Source: Flavobacteriales bacterium
Lineage (GTDB): Bacteria; Bacteroidota; Bacteroidia; UBA10329
Reading direction: 5' to 3'
Assembly: GCA_016124845.1 (NCBI GenBank)
Contig: WGMW01000008.1
Span: forward strand, 62,001-126,000
DNA length: 64,000 nt
The translations under genes and the position numbers were made by a program. The notes under the pieces were generated by a model that ran no database searches, had not been told where the DNA came from, and saw nothing but the letters and a program-made list of their open reading frames with translations. This document shows, piece after piece, positions 22,881 through 30,977 of this stretch. Positions within the stretch are counted from its first letter, which is position 1. Each line of letters opens with the position of its first letter.

Positions 22881-24074
22881 TTAGTTCAAGGAGATGTTGA
22901 ACCGTTCGATATAATCTTTGAATCGTTCTTTGATGGCATCCACATCCAACCCGTAATGGTCAGCAGCGTACTTGTGTTTTCCACGGTCATCAGGCCGATC
23001 TGTTGTCAAGTATTCCCTCATCTTTTCCTCATCAACAGGAGTAAGTCCGAAATGCGATGTGATCCGGTTCACGGCTTCTATCGGTTCATTCAACAGGGTT
23101 CGGAAATTCACATCCAAAAACCGTTCGTCCCCTACCCGCTCACGAACAGCAAGACCGCGCTCAATTCCCTGCATGAATCGGTCTTCGATGTACGGCCCCA
23201 TTTCCTTTGGGTCAAATTCTCCGTATAGCAATCGCCAATTCAGCGAAGCCAAACTACAGTAGCTCGGTATACTTCTGCTTGGATCTCGATGGGTCCAAAT
23301 AATGCAGGCATCGGGGAACACTTCCAACAGCGCATCCAAATGCCACATGTGGTCGGGACACTTCAGAATCAACTGCTTGTCGGGAACGCGTGAAACCATG
23401 ACCTGCAAGAACTTCTTGTACTCGCGGTATGCAGGCCGTAGGTCATGTTGCAACATCCATTCTCCGTAATCGGGCCAACGCCCCGTCATATCCCAGTTGG
23501 GAACCGCAAACTGCGGAATGAACAGCGACCAGCATTCTTCGAGAGAATCATGTCGAACTTCGTGGATGAATTTCATTTCGGGCACCACAAAATTTGCAAC
23601 TGCAAGACGTGATCTTGTGATCCGCTGACGCTTTTTAACATCGGCCTTCGGGTCTGAATGAACAGGAATCGGGTTGGTGAGTTCCCAGAATTCCAACGCC
23701 CGTCTGTCCGCGCTCAAATGAAGCAGATTCTGCAAAAGCGTGGTTCCAGTTCTCGGAAATCCTACAATAAAAACGGGACGCTCGATCTTTACATCCTCCA
23801 CTTCTGGATGACGCTTCAAGTGTTCTACCAAACGCAACCGATTGGAAAGTGCGTCAACTCCAAAGCCTGTAGATGTGAATTTCCCGAAATCAGTAACTGG
23901 CGAACGATTTACGGCCTTCACCAACTGGTGCATTCCCTCAACATGCATTCCCGAACCCGCATCCTTGAAACCAGTTCTTCGTTGGGCTTTCTTTGCAATG
24001 GAATCCACATCGAGTTTTCGGGGCGTGACCCCGAAGGGTTGCAGCCAACCGATAAGCACGTTAAGCACGCGCAT
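22881..24074 (-). CDS. Sulfotransferase family protein (PAPS-dependent)
   Basis: The ATG at 24074 gives a 397-residue protein; TTG 24113 would add 13 residues. The PAPS 5'-phosphosulfate loop is FIVGFPRTGTTLLQNLL (GFPRTGTT at about 105-112) and the 3'-phosphate site is WTHRDPSRSIPSY (about 259-271), the Sulfotransfer_3 pattern. Such enzymes move sulfate from PAPS to a hydroxyl or amine of a sugar or lipid. The N-terminus MRVLNVLIGWLQPFG is hydrophobic and amphipathic, suggesting membrane association. It is the first gene of the operon with ACP, ketosynthase, GT2 and GNAT. Hydroxyl groups installed by the dioxygenase array would be natural acceptors (inference). Confidence 0.9.
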   Translation of the reverse strand: MRVLNVLIGWLQPFGVTPRKLDVDSIAKKAQRRTGFKDAGSGMHVEGMHQLVKAVNRSPVTDFGKFTSTGFGVDALSNRLRLVEHLKRHPEVEDVKIERPVFIVGFPRTGTTLLQNLLHLSADRRALEFWELTNPIPVHSDPKADVKKRQRITRSRLAVANFVVPEMKFIHEVRHDSLEECWSLFIPQFAVPNWDMTGRWPDYGEWMLQHDLRPAYREYKKFLQVMVSRVPDKQLILKCPDHMWHLDALLEVFPDACIIWTHRDPSRSIPSYCSLASLNWRLLYGEFDPKEMGPYIEDRFMQGIERGLAVRERVGDERFLDVNFRTLLNEPIEAVNRITSHFGLTPVDEEKMREYLTTDRPDDRGKHKYAADHYGLDVDAIKERFKDYIERFNISLN

Positions 24075-24179
24075 CACAAAACTGTATGAATTATCTCTTA
24101 CCCTCCGAGCCAAAATCTGATTGAATGGGCGCGCAAGGTATCGATTATGGCGATTTCAGAGGAATGAAAGAATCAATCG

Positions 24180-27100
24180 CTATCGGAGCAGCATTACCCT
24201 GCCCACATACTGGTGTTCATTGCCTTCCCAATCCGATATGAGGAATTTGTAAATGTACTGTCCAGCCTGCACCTGTTTTCCTTCATACGTTCCGTCCCAA
24301 TGAAAATCCTTCTGGTTCGACTCAAATATCATATCGCCCCACCGATCGAATATCTGCATGTGATACTTGGTTCCGTAGGTTCCCTGACCGAAAAAGGAAT
24401 CATTGAATCCATCATCGTTCGGGGTAAAAGCATCAGGAATATAGAAGGTGAAATATGGCTCAACCTTGACCGTATATGAAATGGTATCCAGACACCCAAA
24501 CGTTGTTTCCACTATCAACCGAACTCTGTAGCTACCACTATCCGCATACGTATGCTGTGGATCTTGCACCGCTGCACCCTGTCCGTCACCGAAGGTCCAG
24601 TTCCAATCTACCACGTTGGCCGAACTCTCATCTGTAAATTCAAACAGCGGATTTATCATGGTGGCCAATTTTTCAGGATCGGAACTGAAAGATGCATTCG
24701 GTACGGGATGTACCGTGATCATATCTTGAACCAATGAAGAACTGACACACCCATTTGTACTGGTTACGGTCAGACTTACATCATAGATGAACGCCTGAAA
24801 CGGGTCTGTGAAGTCTGGATCATAAACATAGAAAGGAGAAGGAACTTGAGGATAAGCAGAGGAATCTCCCAGATCCCACTGCCACTGAGAAAGGACATAG
24901 GGTGAAGGAATGGAAGAACCATCTGTGAACTGAACCCGAAGCGGTTCGCAACCCTCTTTCGGGTCAGCTTCGAACGAAACTTCTGGCAAAGGATAGACCT
25001 CCACGGTCTTGGTCTCGGTATCTGTGCAACCGTGATTGGTGGTCACCTCCAATTCCACTTGGTAAAAACCTGGATCGGAATAGACATATTGATAATTCGG
25101 GACCTGCGCGCTACTGCCATCACCGAGATCATAATGCCAAAGCACAAGTGCGTCATCAGAAAGAACAGGGGTTGATGATTCATCCGTCAAGACCAACGTA
25201 TCATTGAGGCAATGCCCCAAATTGGCTTGATAATCAGCCGTGGGAAGCGGATGAACAAGTGCATCACCCAATGTGATAAGATCTTTACACCCAGCTTGAT
25301 TGGTTACGGTAAGCGTAGCAGAATATGCTCCATACGATAGGTAGGTTATCTGAGGTGAAGCATTGGTAGAGCTTTGACCATCGCTGAATTGCCATGCCCA
25401 TTGTGTGATGGGGTAAGCTCCATTTGCATCTGAAAGATCGGTGTATGAAATCGGAAGCAAATAACAGACACTGTCAAAAGCAAAGTTTGCGAGGGGTGAA
25501 GGATAGATCTCGATCGTGTCAACCATGGTAACCACACAATTGCTGTCGGAAGTTGTGGTCAATGAAACCTGATAGAAGCCATCCGCAGGATAGGTTTGAT
25601 ACGGTGGATCTGCGCCAGCGTAAATCTGACCATTTCCGAAATCCCATTGCCAGAGGACGATACTTCCCTGTGCAATAGAACTCTGATCGGTGAAGAGTGC
25701 GGAGTCCGTTTCACAGATGTTTTGAAATGTAAAATTCGGTTCTGGAAGTGCATGTACATAAACCGTTTCCGAAATCTGATCGGTGCATCCTTGCTGTGTT
25801 TCCACATTGAGTTGAACCGTGTACGCACCAAAATCAGCATACTGATAACCTGTCAGAACGGTATCACTCAGCGAATTCCCATCTCCCATTGTCCAATTGG
25901 AAGACAAAAGTTGTCCTGGCGATGGAACCGAACTCAACTCTTGAAATGGCATGATCTCATCATCGCACACATTCGACCATTGGAAAGCCGCTGTCGGGTT
26001 CGGAAAAACCTCCACCTGAAAGGAAGTGTCTGAATCGCATCCGTACTCACTTTCCATGTAAACCACTACATCGTAAACTCCGTAGTCTGTGTAAATGTGC
26101 GTTGGAGCGGAAACAGTGTAGGTGGTACCATCGCCAACATCCCAGTGTACAGAATCGATGATTCCATTGCTGATAGTTGAGTTGTTCTGAAAAGGAAATT
26201 GTTCATTTTCACAGTCATCTGCCACAGAAACATCAATGTCGGGTCTTACATGAACGGTAACCGTTTGCTCAATACTGTCAGAACAGCCAAACTGATCGAC
26301 AACGGTAAGTTGTACCTGATGATCCCCCTCAGTGGCAAACAAATGGTTGACCGAAGATCCTGAAAGTGTACTCCCGTCATCAATATTCCAAGTCCAATTG
26401 TTGATATTCCAATCGCCATCTGTAGAAGTGTCAATCAACGGCATCGGGTCGTTTATACAATTGTTGGGAAGAGCAAAACCAGCCTGCGGAAGCACATAAG
26501 AATCAACATCCTGTACCAATGTATCTGAACAGCCAAAGTCCGTAGTGACCACCAACTCGACCGAGTAAGTGCTGGCGGCAGCATAGGTGTGGCTTGGATT
26601 CTGCTGCGAATCGGTGTTTGAATCACCAAAATCCCAAGAATAGCCGTTTATCGTGCCCTCATTGGCTATACTCTGCTCAATGAAATTGTTGGGTTGCCCG
26701 AAGCATGTGTCATTGAAAGAGAACGCTGCGGTCGGCTTATCATGAATTCGAATCTGGTGAGTTACTGTGTCAGAACATTGGAAATAATTGGTGACCACTA
26801 ACTGAATGTCATAATACCCAGAGTCCGTATAGGTGTGCTGGGCCGATGCTCCGGCAGCTGTACCTCCGTCACCAAAATCCCATTGCCATTGCACGGGATA
26901 AATTGCTGAAGTATCATTAACTGTGATCGGCTGTTCATTGACACAGGCGTCTTCAAACTCAAACCCTGGAAGTGGTTTGGGTAGCACAAAAATTGTAACG
27001 GTATCAGCGTTGATGATCCCTCCACAATTTGCATTCAGGACAATATTGTAAAATCCAGGCTCACTGAAAGAGTAAACGGCTGTGTCGGCTCCGGCCAGGG

Positions 27101-28553
27101 AAGACACATTTGAACCCAAACTGTCTTCAATAAACCATTCTTGGGAACAGATCAATCCCACAGATGTCTGATTTATCAGATAAAGGGATTCACCTTGACA
27201 GATAACCGAGTCACTGATAATGAACTGAGGTTCGTTGACACAACTGAAACATACAAGCTCGTCATCAGGAACAATATCAATAACTGTAGGAGAATAATTG
27301 CCTGTGAATTGATTGACATCGTAAACGGTAAAGTTCAACGCGGCAATGGAGTAGTTGGCATCGACAATGTTTGCAGGTGGCGTTTGAAAGTTCGGGCAAT
27401 TGACCAATCCTCCGACAGAATCGGTCTTAATGAACATGGGGTCGTAATAGAGCGCACCAAAGCTTGTAGTAAGCGTTGATAGCAAATATCCATTGTCGCT
27501 CGTTTGCTGAACCCCCCAACCCTTGTCGATTCCTGTACCACCATAGATCTTTGTCCAAAGCTGATTACCATTAGGATCGAAACGATTTACGATAATGTCA
27601 TAATCGCCAAATCCCCAACTATTGGTCGTGCCACTCTGAACATAGCCACCATCATCCGTCTGGTTAATGAAATGGCATTTGTCAATTCCTCCGCCATAGA
27701 TCCGCTTTCTCCAAATAAGGTTGCCCGCTTCAGTAAACTTGCTGATGGTCATATCCTGATCGGTCCCGAAACCACTCATGGTGGCGCTGAGAACAAAATC
27801 TCCCGATCCGATCTTTCCTGCAACATCCCAATCGATACCGTCATCTCCAGATGTGCCCAACTGTTTTGCCCACTGCAGGTTCCCATTTCCGTCCAATCGG
27901 GCAACAAACACATCTCTTCCACCATATGGTCCGACAAAATCTCCGATTGCGAGTATGTCACCATTTGGGAAGAACTCCACATAATTGCAGATACCATTGT
28001 TAAGGTCAAATTCCTTTTGCCAAATGATGTTTCCAGACAGATCGACCCGATACATGACCGGCCGATGAGCATTTCGAAAACCCGAAAAAAGAATATCACC
28101 GTTTGGGGCCTGCGCCACGCATCGACCATGATCACCTGCGCCAGCTCCGAACGTTTTGCTCCAAAGTAGATTTCCAGAACCATCGAGCCTCAAAAGCCAG
28201 TTATCGTAATCACCGGCACCACTACTTGCGCAGAGTCCGCCAACGGCATAACCACCGTCCGCCAATTGTGTCACGAATTTTCCACCGTCTTCATGTGGCC
28301 CACCATAACGTTTGTACCACTGCGTTTCGCCACACTCATCTATTTTGTGGAGGTACAGGTCACAGCTACCATGTCCACCGGCACCATCATCTTGCCCCGT
28401 ACCGATCATACCTCCATCCGCTGTCTCAGTGAAGGACAGACCGAAATTCAAGCCATCTACTTTGGCCAATCGCATAAACGTTGAATTCTGCGCCAACCCA
28501 AATCGGGTCTCAACACACAAAAAGAGAATACATAGAAGGATTCTAATCCTCAT
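24180..28553 (-). CDS. Large PKD-repeat secreted protein with T9SS type B (CHU_C) sorting domain
   Basis: This 1457-residue protein starts with a signal peptide (RIRILLCILFLCVETRFGLAQ-like, cleavage near residue 22). Residues ~25-390 hold repeated motifs such as DGGYV, GNLLW and WTKIYGGTG, typical of a beta-propeller-like repeat region. Residues ~440-1360 contain ten clear PKD domains recognisable by W-x-W/F-x-F-G-D-G followed by H-x-Y and Y-x-V-x-L, plus one degenerate copy. The end (about 1365-1457) is a CHU_C gliding/type B sorting domain: YIPDAFTPNDDGFND, FDRWG, and a final GRVMLLR. It would be exported by Sec, crossed through the outer membrane by T9SS, and act at or beyond the cell surface, probably as an adhesin. 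It overlaps the next gene's end by 11 bases. Confidence 0.93.
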   Translation of the reverse strand: MRIRILLCILFLCVETRFGLAQNSTFMRLAKVDGLNFGLSFTETADGGMIGTGQDDGAGGHGSCDLYLHKIDECGETQWYKRYGGPHEDGGKFVTQLADGGYAVGGLCASSGAGDYDNWLLRLDGSGNLLWSKTFGAGAGDHGRCVAQAPNGDILFSGFRNAHRPVMYRVDLSGNIIWQKEFDLNNGICNYVEFFPNGDILAIGDFVGPYGGRDVFVARLDGNGNLQWAKQLGTSGDDGIDWDVAGKIGSGDFVLSATMSGFGTDQDMTISKFTEAGNLIWRKRIYGGGIDKCHFINQTDDGGYVQSGTTNSWGFGDYDIIVNRFDPNGNQLWTKIYGGTGIDKGWGVQQTSDNGYLLSTLTTSFGALYYDPMFIKTDSVGGLVNCPNFQTPPANIVDANYSIAALNFTVYDVNQFTGNYSPTVIDIVPDDELVCFSCVNEPQFIISDSVICQGESLYLINQTSVGLICSQEWFIEDSLGSNVSSLAGADTAVYSFSEPGFYNIVLNANCGGIINADTVTIFVLPKPLPGFEFEDACVNEQPITVNDTSAIYPVQWQWDFGDGGTAAGASAQHTYTDSGYYDIQLVVTNYFQCSDTVTHQIRIHDKPTAAFSFNDTCFGQPNNFIEQSIANEGTINGYSWDFGDSNTDSQQNPSHTYAAASTYSVELVVTTDFGCSDTLVQDVDSYVLPQAGFALPNNCINDPMPLIDTSTDGDWNINNWTWNIDDGSTLSGSSVNHLFATEGDHQVQLTVVDQFGCSDSIEQTVTVHVRPDIDVSVADDCENEQFPFQNNSTISNGIIDSVHWDVGDGTTYTVSAPTHIYTDYGVYDVVVYMESEYGCDSDTSFQVEVFPNPTAAFQWSNVCDDEIMPFQELSSVPSPGQLLSSNWTMGDGNSLSDTVLTGYQYADFGAYTVQLNVETQQGCTDQISETVYVHALPEPNFTFQNICETDSALFTDQSSIAQGSIVLWQWDFGNGQIYAGADPPYQTYPADGFYQVSLTTTSDSNCVVTMVDTIEIYPSPLANFAFDSVCYLLPISYTDLSDANGAYPITQWAWQFSDGQSSTNASPQITYLSYGAYSATLTVTNQAGCKDLITLGDALVHPLPTADYQANLGHCLNDTLVLTDESSTPVLSDDALVLWHYDLGDGSSAQVPNYQYVYSDPGFYQVELEVTTNHGCTDTETKTVEVYPLPEVSFEADPKEGCEPLRVQFTDGSSIPSPYVLSQWQWDLGDSSAYPQVPSPFYVYDPDFTDPFQAFIYDVSLTVTSTNGCVSSSLVQDMITVHPVPNASFSSDPEKLATMINPLFEFTDESSANVVDWNWTFGDGQGAAVQDPQHTYADSGSYRVRLIVETTFGCLDTISYTVKVEPYFTFYIPDAFTPNDDGFNDSFFGQGTYGTKYHMQIFDRWGDMIFESNQKDFHWDGTYEGKQVQAGQYIYKFLISDWEGNEHQYVGRVMLLR

Positions 28554-28848
28554 TTCGGATGATGGCTTTTATCTCTGGTTCAGGATAACCGACCTTATGT
28601 ACCACAACATCCCTTATTTGATCATCTCCAAGTTCTCCTCCCGATTTAAGATAGAGTGTACCGATGCTGTTCTCAGAATCAACATACACGCTATCCACAC
28701 TTTCCAACTCTGTAAATCGCTCCTTGAACTTTGGCCCCAAGTGTGGACAATGAAGACCTCCGTGATCAATATGGATCTGTATCACTTCCTGACCCATTGC
28801 AGAGGAAATCATCAGGAAAACAAATAGTAGGGGTTGTATCAATTTCAT
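28543..28848 (-). CDS. Small exported protein with HMA-like fold
   Basis: ATG 28848 gives a 101-residue protein with a clean signal peptide (KLIQPLLFVFLMISSAMGQ). The mature part looks like a heavy-metal-associated (HMA) ferredoxin-like fold: IQIHIDHGGLHCPHLGPKFKERF, VDSVYVDSE, GTLYLKSG, and a final VVVHKVGYPEPEI. The usual C-x-x-C is reduced to a single Cys34 with nearby His29, His33 and His36, so metal binding would be non-canonical if it occurs. It lies directly upstream of, and overlaps by 11 bases, the PKD-repeat protein gene. Function unknown. Confidence 0.8.
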   Translation of the reverse strand: MKLIQPLLFVFLMISSAMGQEVIQIHIDHGGLHCPHLGPKFKERFTELESVDSVYVDSENSIGTLYLKSGGELGDDQIRDVVVHKVGYPEPEIKAIIRNED

Positions 28849-28917
28849 TGTAGGAATAAAGGTAATAGATTGAAGATTAATCGCAGGCAATAATTGAAGG
28901 GCTTATTTTGCAGCCGG

Positions 28918-30390
28918 ATGAAAAACCAGCAGGCCATCGCGGCCGGACATGAGGTAACGCTGGAAGTTGCCAAGGAAATTCTATTGGATGGTGGAAATGC
29001 TTTCGATGCCAGCATCGCAGCTGCCGTGGCCATGTTCATTACAGAACCGTGCATGGCCTCGGCAGGTGCCGGAGGATTTGCCATGTGTCATAAGGTCGGT
29101 GAGGCTCCGGTGATGCTCGATTTCTTTGCTCAGACACCTCAAGAGAAACCCATTCTCGAAAAACGCGACTTCTACCCTATTCATGTCAACTTTGGGATTG
29201 AAACAGAGACATTTCATGTCGGATTGGCCTCAGCTGCGGTTCCCGGAACCATTGCCGGCCTGTACACCATGCACCGGAAATTCGGAACCATGCCGATGGA
29301 AGTGCTTCTGCAACCCGCCATGGAACTTGCCAAGAAAGGCGTTGTACTGAACACATTCCAAGGCATCGACCTCGAATTGCTGGAGGTGATTTTCCTAGTA
29401 GATCCAACGGTGCGTGATGTCTTTTTCACGAACGACATTATCAAGAAAAAAGGAGAACTACTTCAACTTCCGCACTTTGGAAGTTTCTTGGATTTCCTGA
29501 AAGATGAAGGCGAGAAAGGATTCTACCGTGGCGAGATAAGCCAAACAGTAGCCAATGATTCCATTGAACGTGGCGGTTATCTGCGCAGACACGACTTCGA
29601 AAACTATTCTGCCAAATGGCGAAAGCCGCTTAATATTCCGTGGCACGATAAGGAGCTTTATCTACCCAACGGCCCCAGTTTGGGCGGTGCCATCATGGCG
29701 CTGATCTTCGGTTACTTGGATATTTTTGATGGCGACTGGGTGAAGACCATCTCGAAGGTAAAGAACCGCTACCAGCACCCGCGTGAGATCTCTAAACGGT
29801 TGGAAACCCTACACCCCGAACTGGACTTCCACATGGAAGGACCCGAAGTTTCCACCAAAGGCACCTCACACTTCAATGTGGTAGACAAATGGGGAAATGC
29901 AGTGAGTCTGACAACTTCGATGGGTGAAGGAAGCGGCTATTTCATTCCGGGAACGGACATGCAGTTGAACAACATGATGGGCGAATCCTTCCTCCTGCCC
30001 GGTGGCTTCCATTCTTGGACGCCCAATGTCCGTCTCAATTCCATGATGACACCGACTCTCGTGCTGGATGGAGAAGGGAAATTCCGCTACGCGGGAGGTT
30101 CTGGCGGTGCGGGAAGAATTCCATTCATGATCGCACAGGTGGTGAAAGCGCTATTCGATGAAAAGCTCAGTTTGGAAGAGGCCACACAGAAAGCACGCAT
30201 CCATGTGCAGGAACGTGTACTGCATTTCGAGAAAGGCGCTTCACCGAACACTGAAGGTTTTGAACACATCAAAGAATGGGACTACGAATCGCTGTTTTTC
30301 GGTGGCGTTCATTCTATTTTCCGAGGGAATGACGACCACTTGGAAGCCGCTGGAGATTCGCGCAGATATGGCGTAGCCGATGTGTTTTAG
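28918..30390 (+). CDS. ggt: Gamma-glutamyltransferase family protein
   Basis: ATG 28918 gives 490 residues; a TTG at 28894 is less likely. The gamma-glutamyltranspeptidase family is shown by GGNAFDASIAAAVA (25-38), the PSLGGAIMAL segment (253-262), the autocatalytic cleavage site with Thr316 in GTSHFNVVDKWGNAVSLT, and GYFIPGTDMQLNNMMGE, which is the usual C-terminal-subunit motif. These enzymes cleave or transfer the gamma-glutamyl group of glutathione and related peptides after self-processing into two subunits. There is no signal peptide, which is unusual since most family members are exported, so a cytoplasmic role or an export route not seen here is possible. It is monocistronic and convergent with the HD-domain gene (5-base gap). 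Confidence 0.88.
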   Translation: MKNQQAIAAGHEVTLEVAKEILLDGGNAFDASIAAAVAMFITEPCMASAGAGGFAMCHKVGEAPVMLDFFAQTPQEKPILEKRDFYPIHVNFGIETETFHVGLASAAVPGTIAGLYTMHRKFGTMPMEVLLQPAMELAKKGVVLNTFQGIDLELLEVIFLVDPTVRDVFFTNDIIKKKGELLQLPHFGSFLDFLKDEGEKGFYRGEISQTVANDSIERGGYLRRHDFENYSAKWRKPLNIPWHDKELYLPNGPSLGGAIMALIFGYLDIFDGDWVKTISKVKNRYQHPREISKRLETLHPELDFHMEGPEVSTKGTSHFNVVDKWGNAVSLTTSMGEGSGYFIPGTDMQLNNMMGESFLLPGGFHSWTPNVRLNSMMTPTLVLDGEGKFRYAGGSGGAGRIPFMIAQVVKALFDEKLSLEEATQKARIHVQERVLHFEKGASPNTEGFEHIKEWDYESLFFGGVHSIFRGNDDHLEAAGDSRRYGVADVF

Positions 30391-30395
30391 ACCTT

Positions 30396-30977
30396 TTACA
30401 AACTCAGCAAATGCTGAATATTCCGCTGCTTCTGTTCTTGAAAAAGTGCCTTTGCAGCTTCCGTAAAGTAATTATGTGAGGTCAGGAAATGAACCTGCGA
30501 TTCGAGCCACTCTTCATCCGTGAACGTAGCCCCCTGAAACAACTCCTGTTCCTTCCGTAACTCATGGCCTTCTTCCATAAAATGGAGACTGCCCAAACCG
30601 CTCAGATCGGCATCACAGATAATCTGCTGCATCAGGTTGGAAGGCGTTTGCGGCATTTTAGTGGCCATCAGGCAATTGCAGATGACATCGATCCGTTCGG
30701 GCGAAACGCCCTCACCCGAAAGAAACTTTCTGGCAACAGCCGCACTCTTTTCTTCGTGATCATCCTTGCCAGAAACATAACCCGCATCATGAAACCACGC
30801 GGCAATAAGCAGTTCTTCCAACTGCGTATCCGTTACACCAGTTTTTTCCGCAATCTCCTTGCACGCTTTTACCACACGGATGGTGTGTCGCAGATCGTGA
30901 AACACATAACCATTCACCGACTGGTCTTTCAGAAGGTTGCGTACGTAGCGTTCAACTCTTTGAAGCAGTTCCGTCAT
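30396..30977 (-). CDS. HD-domain phosphohydrolase-like protein
   Basis: This 193-residue protein has the HD superfamily metal site: H31 in FHDLRHT, H63-D64 in AAWFHDAGY and a later Asp (D122 or D124, ICDADLSGLG). The order H...HD...D fits metal-dependent phosphohydrolases acting on nucleotides or second messengers. The N-terminal HDLRHTIRVV segment resembles predicted HD-superfamily proteins, which often act alone. The ATG overlaps the stop of the GH13 gene (ATGA), so both are translated from one mRNA, although a functional link is not obvious. Substrate unknown. Confidence 0.85.
   Translation of the reverse strand: MTELLQRVERYVRNLLKDQSVNGYVFHDLRHTIRVVKACKEIAEKTGVTDTQLEELLIAAWFHDAGYVSGKDDHEEKSAAVARKFLSGEGVSPERIDVICNCLMATKMPQTPSNLMQQIICDADLSGLGSLHFMEEGHELRKEQELFQGATFTDEEWLESQVHFLTSHNYFTEAAKALFQEQKQRNIQHLLSL

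Noticed and set aside
24500-27200. Repeat pattern that might suggest a CRISPR or DNA-level tandem array
   Set aside because: The repetition is at protein level (PKD domains); units differ in DNA sequence and length and lack constant repeats with spacers.
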